Part shown: in pieces, positions 11,701 to 22,800 of the stretch
Position numbering within the stretch: the stretch's first letter is position 1
Layout: each line of letters opens with the position of its first letter
Origin: Anodontia alba
Lineage: Eukaryota > Mollusca > Bivalvia > Lucinida > Lucinidae
Reading direction: 5' to 3'
Assembly: GCA_964016985.1 (NCBI GenBank)
Contig: OZ024823.1
Coordinates: forward strand, 135,242,112-135,306,111
Length of the DNA stretch: 64,000 nucleotides
Translations under genes and position numbers: made by a program
Notes under the pieces: generated by a model
What the model was told of the DNA's origin: nothing
Database searches by the model: none
Seen by the model: only the letters and a program-made list of their open reading frames with translations

Positions 11701-13578
11701 TGAAAAAACAAAAAAAATGAATGACTTGAATGATTCACTTGGCGCTTCATCTCAGTTCTTCAGAAGCATATCAGATACTATAACTCAAAGCATCTACTGA
11801 CAATTGTAATATTATAGAACCAGTCAGACTTTGACACTGCATTACAGAAATCATTTTCATACACATTTTACCTATAGTCGTTTAACTTCCATTTCATTAA
11901 CTGAAGCCCCTGCAGAAATTTCAAAGCTACATGAAGCATTTTTAAAAAGAAATTAAATTATTTATTCTTGACTACTTCAATAATGTTGGTCAACGTTAAC
12001 GAGACTCACTGCAAACAAATAGCTGATCAAGGTGACATTTGGCGGGAATCGTGATAAAAAATAGAGCCAGTCTAGTGTACTTTGTTCTGTCTGCATCGTT
12101 ACAGATTGTGACCCTGTCCTGCATCAACAAAAACAATAACACCAAATTTATATAAATTAGCGTATTATCAGGGGACGGATGCACTTACTGATAGCTCCAG
12201 ATCTGGACTCCAGATAAGGTGCTTTTTTCCAAACAAAAAAGAATTTATCAATATTTTTCTTGTCAGAATCAGAATATTTTACTGGTGATACATCAACAGA
12301 CTTGTTTCTAAATGTACATGAAAACATGTTGTGACAAATGCTGGTACTCATTAGAAGTGCCTTGTCTAGAGCTATGAGAACTTTCCAGTTAGCAAAGTAC
12401 CTATGTCACTGCAAAATGCTTTGGCTAGCTATCATTTTGAAGATGTTTTCACAATTTTCTGGTAGCTATTGGTTGCCAGACAACCTTTCTTTGTAAAAGT
12501 TAGTGTTTGTTTTTCAAAATTTTCAGTATTTAAGAATCTGGAGAAAGTGAATAATAGCCACTCTGTTGCTGCACCATTTGCAACTTACAAAGGAAGACTC
12601 TAAAAGAAACATCTCTGAAAAAAAAAAAAGATCCAATGATGTAATATACATTGATGATGAAGAACACTTTATGATTTATTGTAGCAAATTTTCTTTGGCA
12701 AGAAGTGATTATCCCCGAAGACCTTTGATTTCTTCTTGAGGTATCCAGAAATTTATTGAGTAACCTGTTAGATCCTATTATAACATTGGATACCATACAT
12801 ATTGTGAATTTGTCAAACAACAATATTGATGAAATTATAGCTTAATATGTCAATATGGATATCTTTGGAATTTACTCTCATCAAATAATCCTAATATATA
12901 ATGATCACTGTAAAGATGTCTTATCAGCTCATATACTGTCCTCTTGTCAGATTTCATATCTTGTCAATAGGTGGATGACAACAAAATATGTCCATTTTCC
13001 TAATAAAATTATGTTCTGTTGTTATAGTAGGTCAATTCAAGTAATCGTCACATCTGCAGTTTCTGACTTGTCAAAATTTCTACTCAACCTCCAGCAACAG
13101 CATCAATGAGGATCCTGTCGCTAGATTCACATCACTTTGTGAGATCTAGAGACTAGTCACAATCATTGGCCCTGGTGAATGAATGTCTACTGATGCATCA
13201 CCACCCCGGTAAAATATTCTGATTCTGAAGCAGATATGGAAATTTTGAGCCCTGCATCAGATTTTTTTCTGTTCTTGTTGTTGCTAACTTCTAGATTTTG
13301 CCACATGTACCAAAGCTATAGTGATAAAGATGTGACTGACACATAAAGACGACAGAACAGTTGTTGTAGAAAGGCAGATAGTACCAAGTACGAAACATCA
13401 TGGGTACGAATCGTCCAAAAAAATCGAAACCGCGTAAACTAATGACTTCCTGATATTAATCTGTTCTAGACCTCAACTGGATCTAAGTTTTACCTTGCTG
13501 ACAACTGTTTGTTCATATTTGTTTTGAATATCTTACCATAAATGGTACAAAACTCTTGAAAAGATTAGTAGTGTTCAT
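8656..13578 (-). CDS. COX16: COX16, cytochrome c oxidase assembly protein, complete gene of 4 coding exons
   Basis: COX16 is a small single-span protein of the mitochondrial inner membrane that helps assemble cytochrome c oxidase (COX1/COX2 maturation). Coding exons read on the minus strand are 13578-13537, 11391-11317, 10010-9912 and 8781-8656, all joined in phase 0, giving 113 aa; human COX16 is 106 aa. Residues about 8-27 form the hydrophobic segment around VLLIGGSVGL, matching the family's membrane span. The C-terminal half carries the family signature WENIRGPPED (DDWKNIRGP in vertebrates). Exon 3 encodes a charged, probably helical stretch. All introns have GT-AG ends. The start has A at -3 and no upstream in-frame alternative was seen. 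The gene is divergent from BABAM2, with 97 bp between start codons. A hairpin element sits in the 3' UTR. The exon structure and signature make the call firm; only UTR limits are unknown. Confidence 0.92.
8839..9128 (-). mobile_element. SINE-X copy with 14-bp target-site duplication, in COX16 intron 3
   Basis: The element is flanked by perfect 14-bp repeats AAATGATATGGTCT (8825-8838 and 9129-9142). Sense strand is minus: a head near GGCGTCCAACTGATATTGG, a pyrimidine-rich middle (TTCTTTCCCTGTCCCTC type), and a tail GTTAAACCCCAACACAATCAATCA. The tail of short ATCA repeats and the duplication support retroposition. Confidence 0.85.
9680..9897 (-). mobile_element. tRNA-derived SINE fragment, COX16 intron 3
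   Basis: On the minus strand the head reads GTGGCAGAATGGTTAGCTCT, then a box B-like GATTTGAATCCC. The body shares AATGAAAGGCTCTGT with 49650-49760. It ends about 15 bp from the donor of COX16 exon 3. Confidence 0.65.
9912..10010 (-). CDS. COX16: COX16 coding exon 3
   Basis: Thirty-three codons lie between acceptor CTTCCAG and donor GTAAGT, phase 0 at both ends. The product begins LSDEEAEEYLGKYRSQYLEE and is highly charged, consistent with the family's helical middle region. This is the least conserved part; placement rests on phase, splice sites and position. A tRNA-derived SINE ends about 15 bp past the donor. Confidence 0.85.
10876..11031. mobile_element. Family A hairpin MITE, COX16 intron 2
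   Basis: TAGCTCCAGACAAGGCAATT left and CTCTTATTTGGAGCTA right, with degenerate middle. Confidence 0.8.
11317..11391 (-). CDS. COX16: COX16 coding exon 2 (transmembrane segment)
   Basis: Twenty-five codons lie between acceptor TTTTACAG and donor GTAAGT, phase 0 at both ends. The product starts VLLIGGSVGLTQI and ends FRKSQE. This matches the family's glycine-containing membrane helix followed by a basic stretch. Confidence 0.93.
12191..12376. mobile_element. Family A hairpin MITE, COX16 intron 1
   Basis: CTCCAGATAAGGTGCTTTT left and GAAGTGCCTTGTCTAGAGCTA right. One arm has an extra segment with TCAGAATATTTTACTGGTG that recurs inverted near 13200. Confidence 0.75.
13537..13578 (-). CDS. COX16: COX16 coding exon 1 (start codon)
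   Basis: It encodes 14 residues, MNTTNLFKSFVPFM. The donor GTAAGA follows directly and the exon ends in phase 0. The short hydrophilic N-terminus leads straight into the membrane segment of exon 2, as in other COX16 proteins. Confidence 0.88.
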
Positions 13579-13675
13579 ATTTTCACCAGTCACCTTGCAC
13601 CAACAGGTCAGTTGGAGTGAACTACCTTGATTTCTAAAGGGAGATAATCGAACTGAGAATCAAAACAACAACAAA
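13579..13675. promoter_or_regulatory. Bidirectional promoter / shared 5' region of COX16 and BABAM2
   Basis: Only 97 bp separate the COX16 ATG (minus) from the BABAM2 ATG (plus), so both promoters and 5' UTRs must fit here or overlap the partner gene. No TATA box is visible. An AAGGGAGATAA motif lies at about 13638-13648. A CAACAG/GTCAGT string near 13605 could be a splice donor if BABAM2 has an upstream 5' UTR exon. Promoter function is inferred from the geometry. Confidence 0.75.
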
Positions 13676-13800
13676 ATGATGGATAACGACATTTTAACAC
13701 TGCTTTCGCCAAATATCAGTCATTTTGTGATTTATTTAATACGCGAAGGCTCAGTTGGAATATGTAATGGACAGGTCAAAGTCACGGATTTGAATTCAAG
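13676..13800 (+). CDS. BABAM2: BABAM2 coding exon 1 (start codon)
   Basis: It encodes 41 residues plus two bases (AG) of a split serine codon. The product starts [18 protein letters not shown] and ends KVTDLNS. The motif order SP.IS....REG.VG......VTDL matches the vertebrate N-terminus. Donor is GTAAAA. The open frame stops just after the donor, so it is too short to stand out as an ORF. Confidence 0.93.
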
Positions 13801-16800
13801 GTAAAACACATAAACTGGACTTTCTCTCTTCTCGTCGTATGTTTTCGTGGGTCTGTGTACAAACGTTTTGAAATTGAATCATTTTTTTTAAGATATTAAA
13901 ACTAGAAATTGACTGAATCAGGCTGCGCACCTGATAAATCAACAAATATACCTTGTATGCTAATTCCGGCGTACTGTTCGGAGTGTTAATATGAAGTCAA
14001 TTTTGCTTTTGTTTTCACTGTGCCTTGATGACAAGGTTGGCTAAATGCTGGCAAATATGAGTATTTTCCATGCCAGCGGTATTTACCGGTAAATACCGGC
14101 AAATACTGGAAAATACTGGCAAATACTGGTCAATTTTATTGACCACCCTGGAATTTATAGCGAGCTCAGCTCGCGACGTGCGAAGCGCGTCGCGAACGAA
14201 GTGAGCTCTACGGTAGAGAATATGATCAATGAAAAGTAACATACAACAATATATACTTTCAGCAGAAATTACTCTGACCAATTTTCTTCCCGTTTTCTTC
14301 CCGGAAGTTGTCAAAAGTTGTCACCGGAAGTTGGCAAGACTGGAACTTCAAAGACGTACCACGGACTTCCGTAAATTTCTTTTGTCCGTCCGAAATTGAT
14401 ACCCAAGACATCCAAAAATTGTCAACAAGGCCGCCCACTTTTAAGTTGTATGATGTTTGCCCCGCCTACTTATCGGAAATTCAGTACCTGTGTTGACTGA
14501 GCTTTAAGGAGTCCCACTTTCCGCTTGCGCTAGTTTTATTGACAGCTGTGTCAAGTGTCGCAGCACCCTTTTGATAGTTGTGTGATCACTGTGTGTATTT
14601 GTCAAGCGTGCTGAGCAGTGATTTTTTTAGACGTGCGTCCTGTACGCATAATTTCGCCAGAGGACGCAAAAAATTAGCCTCGGTGAGTCCCGTGGACTCA
14701 TAAAAAATCTCGAATGTACGTACGTTTCGCTCCTTGAAGTCTACTTTCATTTTTGGAAAAAGCGAATGCGCAAGCGGTGTTTCAGTACAGTATTTGGTAA
14801 AAGCCAGTACTGAAAGGCGTCGTATCTCTACGGTACACCAATTTTGCCTATAGAGTCAAATAAGTTGTCCAGTATCGGAGGAAACCGTAGCGGATACTAA
14901 AGTATTGGTTTTTAGTCTGATGAGATCTTTTACCGTAACACCGTTTGACCTTGCAATTGTCAACAGGAAACAGCGATCGTTTTTTTTGTTTTTTGTTGTT
15001 TTTTTTTTTGAAAGAAGAAAAGATGCACCCTAAAAAGATATTAAAACTAGACCCCAAACAGCAAAGGCTGTTCGGTCTGCTAGGTCAGCAAATCAGACCG
15101 ACACGGACAACAAAGTCGAGACTGCTGATGATGGCGATCTCGATAACGAAAACCCCCAGTCCCAAACTGAACCCACAAAACATCAGACAAAAATGTCTCT
15201 GCTTTGTATAACGGTCTAGATAAAACAGACAAAATGTCTGTCCTTAATCATGTATCAAAGGTATTTGATCATCTGTCACTAAAACATTTTCATAAGCCTG
15301 TGGGTGAAAACATTTTAACACTTCAGTTTTAATAGACAGTAGTATTATAGTTCCATATTTCTCAGGAAGTTTTCTGGAAAGAATTAAAGCAACTCAGTCA
15401 CCACTATTTACTTTTATTGCACATCCAATTGAAATACCAAAAAAGTAATTATAAAACACTGTTACACAAGTTTAAATGAAAAGTCTAGGATGCAACAAAA
15501 TATTTCACTACAAGTCCCAGGCTGGATGCATAGTTTCAGTTTGGGATGCATGAATTCTGGACCCAGCGAGTCCCAAGACCCATAAAGGCAAAATTGTAAA
15601 AAAATCACTGACTGAGTTGATTGATTGATGTTTGTATAATTAAACTTTCTCCTGCGACACTGAAAATATTCAGTGAAATTATATGAAGTCATTATTATTT
15701 TTTAATATTCACATCTTAAAATCTTAAAATATTATTTTGCTAAGAACGTGTGTCGTCTTTAAACACCTCAACACATCTGGGAGTTACTGAGTGGAATTCT
15801 ATAAATAAATAAATAAATAACAATTACGCACAAAACGCAAATTGAAATCTATTTGAATTTAGAAGCTTATGTTTGTCATGACAACAAAAGCAATTTTTCA
15901 AATGAAAAGAAAATATATTTTTCGTCAAAAGTTTCGGAAAACCTGTTTCTAAATGAGTAGCCTTGTTCCAGTTGCACTGTTTACCACTATGGAAAAGACG
16001 CAAAGTAAGTCTAAATATAGGCAGTTTGCGATGGTTTGCTTGCTTTTCTCTGCGAACGAACATATTGCTGTTGGTATTTCATCGAGAGCTGCCTTTTATT
16101 TGTTTGTTGTTGCAAGAGTCGGCGCCGTTTTCCCGCAATTTTGTGAAGTAAGCAACTCGTTCGCTCGTGTTGATCAGCTTCAGTCCGAACAAATATTTCA
16201 TTATATACATTTCAGCAAAATAATTTCAGCATAGTTTATTTTTAAGAAAACATGTTTTGGGTCTTTTCTCTCATGTATTTTATTTTCTTTTTTCTTTCTC
16301 TGGCTTTGAAACGAATGCGAAGTTGTACCAATGTTGATGCTTTCTCTAAGGTCCGACAGACAAGTACAGGCTTTCCAGAAAGATGCGATAGAATTTTAAT
16401 AAGCGATAAAAAAAAAAAAAAAACCTCTGGAAGGATAAGGACATTTTTAAGCGATAAGGACATTTTTAAAACACAACTAAGAGAAGTGTATATCATGATG
16501 ATTCTGTGTGACATTGAAATAAGACTCTATGTTCTATTAAAGAAAGGGCAGACCGCCGTAGCACGGAAAAAAGTGGGACTTCCTAGATTTTCCTGTGGGA
16601 CTTCCAAATTTGAGGGGTAGGAAGTCTGGGACTTTCTGAATCTGGAAGTTAATGGAAGCCCTGATTTATATAAAACAGGACATCATTGATGACATTTTAT
16701 CATTTCTATGCTTGCCCCTTACCTTCTGCCCCCTTGAATAAACACTTTCTTCACACTTGTTGTTTTAACAATTTAGACTATATGGTCTTGCTGTTAGGTG

Positions 16801-19800
16801 TCAAAGGCCAGGTGCACAGGTGAATTTTTATCTGTAATAGCTTACCTGTATTTTTATGCTATTGTGTTTAAGTCCATATAATAAAGATGATTTTTAGCTC
16901 GGCTGTTTTCGAAGAAAACGGCGAGGTATTGTCATAGCTCTGGCGTCGTCAGCGTTGTGGTGGTGCAAAAACTTGGATATTTTGTAATATCTCTGTCATT
17001 ACTGAAGATATTTACTTGAAACTCGGACTAGTTGTTCATTATGAAAAGGGGAACTCATACCAATAGGGGAGGTAACCCTCAAAATATTTTTGGCACAGAT
17101 ATGCCCCTTTTTCGACATAGAATTTTTGTTCTGCGTCATCGTCGTCGTGCAAAAACTTGGACATTTTGTAATATCTCTGTCATTACTGAAGATATTTACT
17201 TGAAACTCGGACTAGTTGTTCATTATGAAAAGGGGAACTCATACCAATGGGGGAGGTAACCCTTAAAATATTTTTGGCACAGTTATGCCCCTTTTTCGAC
17301 TTGGAATTTTTGTTAAAAAAATGGTTTCACTGCGATTTCTCAAGAACTGATGGATGAATTCTGATCATGTTTGGTATTACATAATTATGCCACTTCCAAT
17401 TTAATGTATTTAAGTAGTTCTGTTGCTTATAATCAAACATGCCCTATATATTTCTAAAAGAAACTGCAGCCGAGCATTGGCACCCGCATGCGGTGATCAT
17501 GTTATAATTCAAGATACTATATGCATTTTTTTAAGAATTTCAAAATTTTAGTCATTATTCCCTTTTTGGCTATTTCAAAAAGCTTAAATTGTGAAATAGT
17601 TTTTTCTTTATGGTGATAACCTTATATAAAATTAGTTAAAACATCTTAAACTCAATTATTTTGATTATACATTATTTTAAGTCAACTTGGTTAAGATTTC
17701 TGCAGTTATTTCAAGGTAAGAAAGTTCAGTTGCCAGTATTTGCCAGTATTTGCTACTTTAGGAGTATTTTCCAGACCGGTAAATACCACTGGTAAATACC
17801 GGTGGTGGAATTTACCGCCCAACCTTGCTTGATGACCTTCATTTCCAATATCTAGTACAATTTTCCTCAGTGATAATGGTATTACTATTCTTGTGCCTCT
17901 AACAACTAGTTTTCCTAACATGTTTATATTCTGGATGTCATCCCAATAAATATTTCAGAAAGCATGACGTAAGTTTCTTGTTTCCATGTCCTTTACTGAC
18001 TCTTCTTCAATGTCATGTGCTGTGTAATTGTGCCAGGCATTGCATTTACTGTCATGAACATAATATATATAGTCCTCCCCAATGTGTGAAACACAAGATT
18101 TCTCAGTTTTAATTTATGTTGATCTTGAAAGACAGTCTGCTATATTTGTTTTGCCAGATATGTACTTCACAACAAATGTATTTGGTTACAAGCGCATCAC
18201 CCATCTTTCAATCCTTGCTGGGGTTTAGATGTTCTTCTGTATATTTCTTCTATTGGCTTATGATCTGTTATAAGCTCAAATTCAATATCTGTCAGGTAAA
18301 AACAATCTCTCGCATTCCTAAACCAATGCTAGACCTTCTTTCTCAGTCTGAAAATACTGTTTTTCAATGTCTGTTAATGAACAACATTTTGCCCCAAACT
18401 GGTCCAATTAGAATGCTTATTTTTTTTTTTTTTAGAAAAATAAAAATAGGGGCAAAACTTCTAGGGCATAGAACATCTTGTTTCTCTACAGCCTGACAGC
18501 TTTGATACAAAGTCCTATTGAAACAAAGAAAACAGTTGCAAAATATCTTAATGTTCAGTTGAAAAGCTAACACTGTCAAAAATCTGGCATATTCTCTTCC
18601 TGATAAATATAGGCTTCTTATAAATTTATGAATCAAAAGCAAGCAACACTGTTGGACAACTGGAAATAACTATTAAAATGAGTCTGTGATGAACTGACTG
18701 TCACATTTACCATGGTTACAAGCAACAACTATTGGGCAACTGGAATAAACAAGAAGTCTGATCATTTATCATAGTCTCTATTTCTTGTTTATTCCTGTTG
18801 TCCAATAATTTTTGCTTGCAACCTTGGTAAATGATAGTTTTTGTTGTTGTTTTTTTTTCAGCTTGGCTCAGGATGAGATTTGTGATCACTCCCTGTCCAT
18901 CGTCTGTCATCTGTCCATCTGTCTGTCCATTCACACTTTTGAACGACTTATCCTTTGAAACCTTTGGGCCAAATTTCTTCAAACTTCTTGTGGAGCCTTC
19001 TGTTAAAGGGGGATTAAAATTTGTAAAAATGGTATTGAATCATAAATCAAGATGGCCGCCATGCCCATATATGGTATAAACACTTAAGAAAGCTTTGAAC
19101 CTGAATCTTAGTATAAAGCATCAAGGACTCGAGGTCTTCAAAATTTGTTCAAATGATGACCGTAGGTTGACCTTCGACCTTTTTATGGTAAGGTCAAATT
19201 TGCGTCCCTATACATTTGTATGGGGAAAATGTTGAAAAGCCATTTTTTTTTTTTTTTTTTTTTTCAAAATGTATGAAAGACTAATGGTGGAAACTTAGGA
19301 TGTATGATATAAGTAGTTAAACATTTTAGTTACAGTCAAAATTTTTCCCCCTGTGGATTATCTGCCTTTGCTCTTGGACTTTATACATGTATAAAATTGT
19401 AATTTTTAAATTTCTTCTCTGAAACCGCTTCAGCAATTTTCACCAGTGGTTGGGTGTGGTGAAGGTGTTGTGGATCTTACGTCACCGGGGCGTCCAACTT
19501 ATATTGGCTTACAGTTGGGCAAGGCCTGCTATACTTGTAGCAGGTAAAGATAGAGAGGGAATGTTCTTATTTCTCTTGTTTCTTCACTTTCATTCCTGTT
19601 CCTCTTTCTTCCCTGTCTCTCTCTTTCATCTCCTCTACTATTCTATCTCTTTTCTCCCTTTCTCTGGGAGACAACACAAAATTACCCACAAGGGTTGACA
19701 TGTCGTTAAACCCCAACACAATCAGTCAATCATCAGATTTCACCTAAGACCTTTTGTTGAAAGGGTAATAACAATTTGTTCAAATGGTTCTGTGCCATTA

Positions 19801-22800
19801 AACAAGCTGGCCGCCATGCCCATATATGGTAAAAGCACTTAAACATCATCTCCAGAACCAAGAAAGCTTTGAGGCTGACTCTTGGTATATAACATCTGAG
19901 GGACTCAAGGTCTACCAAGTTTGTTCAAATGATAACCGTAAGTTGACCTTTGACCTTTTACGGCAAGGTCAAATTTCCTTTCATTTGTATTGGGAAACTT
20001 CTCCAGACCAAGAAAGCTTTATGGCTGAATCTAGGTATATAGCATAGAGGACTCAAGGTCTACCAGATTTGTTTAAATGGTGACCATACATTGAGCTTTG
20101 ACCTTTTCACGGCTCCTGGGCTTTATACATGTATAACATTGTGTATTTTTGTTTATACATGTATAACATTGTGTATTTTTGAAATGTCTTCCATTCTGAA
20201 ACTGCTTAAGCAGTTTTCACCAGATTTCTCCTGGGGCCTTCTGTTGAAAGGGCAATAACAAATTGTTCAAATGGTTTTGTGCCATTAAACAAGATGGCTG
20301 CCATGCCCATATATGGGCCTTCTGTCGAAAGGATATTGATAATTTGTTTAAATGCTTCCACACCTTCGAACAAGATGGCCGCCATGCACATATATGGTAA
20401 AAACACTTAAGTCTCCTTCTAAAAAGTCAATCAAATTATCAACCGGTGTATAGGTAAATCTGAATAGGACAGCGGTACTGTACAAGTTCATAGCCCATGA
20501 GCAAAGGCAGATAACCTCCAAAATTTTGAGGGTAACAAAATAGTTTTATTACTTTTATCGTACATTGCAATCTCAGCCATAGTCTTTAATACATATTAAA
20601 AAAATGACTTTTCAACATTTTCCCCATACAAATGTATGGGGGTGCTAATTTGACCTTGCTGTAAAACGGTCAAAGGTCAACGTATGGTCATCATTTAAAC
20701 AACTTTGGTAGACCTTGAATCCTCTACATTATAAACCAAGATTCAGCCATGAAGCTCTCTTGGTTCTGGAGCAGATTTTTAAGTGCGGGTATAGCGGCCA
20801 TTTAATTCAGTGGTGCAGAAACAAATTGTCAATATCCCTAAGATACAAGGCGTCATATGTGAAATCTGGTGAAAATAGTCAAGGGGTTTCAGAGAAGAAG
20901 ACATTTAAAGATTCCACGATTTTATACCTGTGTGTAGCCCAGGAGCAAGGGCAGGTAACCTCCAGGGGGTGGGGGTGGGGGGAGGGGGGAATTTTGACTG
21001 TTACTAAAAAGTTTTACTACTTCAGTCATACATTGTAAGTTTCAACAATTAGTCTTTCAAACATATTGAGAAAATGATTTTTCAAGAATTTCCCCATACA
21101 AATGTATGGCATCGGGGACACCAGGTCTTCCAAGTTTGTTCAAATAATGATCCTAGGATGATCTTTGACCTTTTTACGGCACTGTCAAATTTCTGTCCTA
21201 ATTGCTGTGGCAATACTGGAAGAATGTTGCATGGCATCTCCAGATATGCAATGGCTGTTTTACTCAGGTGAGCGAATTGTGGCCCATGGGCCTCTTGTTT
21301 TATATATAATATGACCCCTTCATTATGTCCCCCCCCCACTTCCCCCCCTACCGAAGGGTGGGGGGGACATATTGTTTTTGGGACGGATCCTGTTGGCATT
21401 GGCGTCAGCGTAAAACTTCTTGTCTGCTCTGTAACTTGAATACCCTCGGGAATATTTTGATGATACTTGGTAGAAATGTAGAACGGGACAAGACAACATG
21501 TCATGTACAAGAATGGCAACTCTGGCTTTCTTACTTTTGGAGTTATTTCTCTTTGTTTTGTTTGAAATATATTTCGTGTCTGCTCTGTAATTCAAATACC
21601 GTTTGGAATATTTTGATGGATACTTGGTAGAAATGTAGAACAGGACGAGATGACCTGTCATATACAAGAATGACAACTTTGCCTTTCTTACTTTTGTCAT
21701 TATCTCCTTTTGTTATATTTGACAATGATTATGCATTGATTTTGTGTCCGCTCTGTAAGTCAAATACCCTTTGGAACATTTTGATGGTACTTGGTAGAAA
21801 TGTAGAACAGGACGAGACGACGTGTCAGGTACAAGAATGACAACTCTGGCTTTCTTACTTTTGGAGTTATTTCCCTTTGTTTTGTTTGAAATATATTTCG
21901 TGTCCGCTCTGTACCTCGAAAACCCTTGGAATATTTTGATGGTACTTGATAGAAATGTAGAACAGGACAAGACACTGTGTCGCGTACAAGAATGACAATT
22001 CTGCCTTTCTTACTTTTGGCATTATCTCCCTTTGATAAATTTTTATCTGTAATAGCTTACCTGTATTTTTATGCTATTGTGTTTAAGTCCATATAATAAA
22101 GATGATTTTTAGCTCGGCTGTTTTCGAAGAAAACGGCGAGGTATTGTCATAGCTCTGGCGTCGTCAGCGTTGTGGTGGTGCAAAAACTTGGATATTTTGT
22201 AATACTGGGTAGAAATGTAGAACAGGATGAGACGAAGTGTCGCGTACAAGAATGACAACTTTGGCTTTCTTATGTAGTTACCTCCCCTTCTTGTTTGAAT
22301 TGGATTTTGTGTCTGCTCTGTAACACGAATGCCCTTCGGAATATTTTGTTGATACTCGGTAAAAATGTAGAACAGGGCGAGATGACATGTTGGGTAGTAC
22401 AAGAATGACAACTGGCTTTCTTACTTTTGGACTTTTCTCCCCTTCATGTGTTTAAATTTGATTTTGTGTCCACTCTGTAACCTTTTCTGGTTTTCTGAGT
22501 ATTACACACAGTTCTTCCTGGGTGGAAACCATTACTTAAAAGCGATGTGGATAAATTGTCTTGCTGAAGGACATAACACTTGGTGCTCACTGGGATTGAA
22601 CCCGCTAGATCTAGATCTTGAATTCAATGTTTTACCACTGCACAACAGGAGCTGGCCTTTTTGGCTTATTCGGATGTGCGTCTGACTGGCAATCAGGAGG
22701 TTACAGATTTGATCCCTAATGGGTTCAGCAACATTCTTTCATGGAGATTGATCAGGAAATATTTTCTACCTTCATTTTCTCCCTTCTGCTGATTCAAGAA

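Noticed and set aside
16252..16620. 122-codon plus-strand frame with hydrophobic start
   Set aside because: Low-complexity T/A-rich start and poly-lysine; no splice sites or known motif.
19140..20700. Nuclear-receptor response elements (AAGGTCA half sites, also at 54500-55920)
   Set aside because: The motif is part of the repeated units of the ACAAGAGG elements and occurs at fixed repeat positions; no independent evidence of regulation.
21082..21975. Overlapping minus-strand frames with repeated FYISTKYH and LSFLY motifs
   Set aside because: Translation of the 150-170-bp tandem array; periodicity explains the apparent protein repeats.
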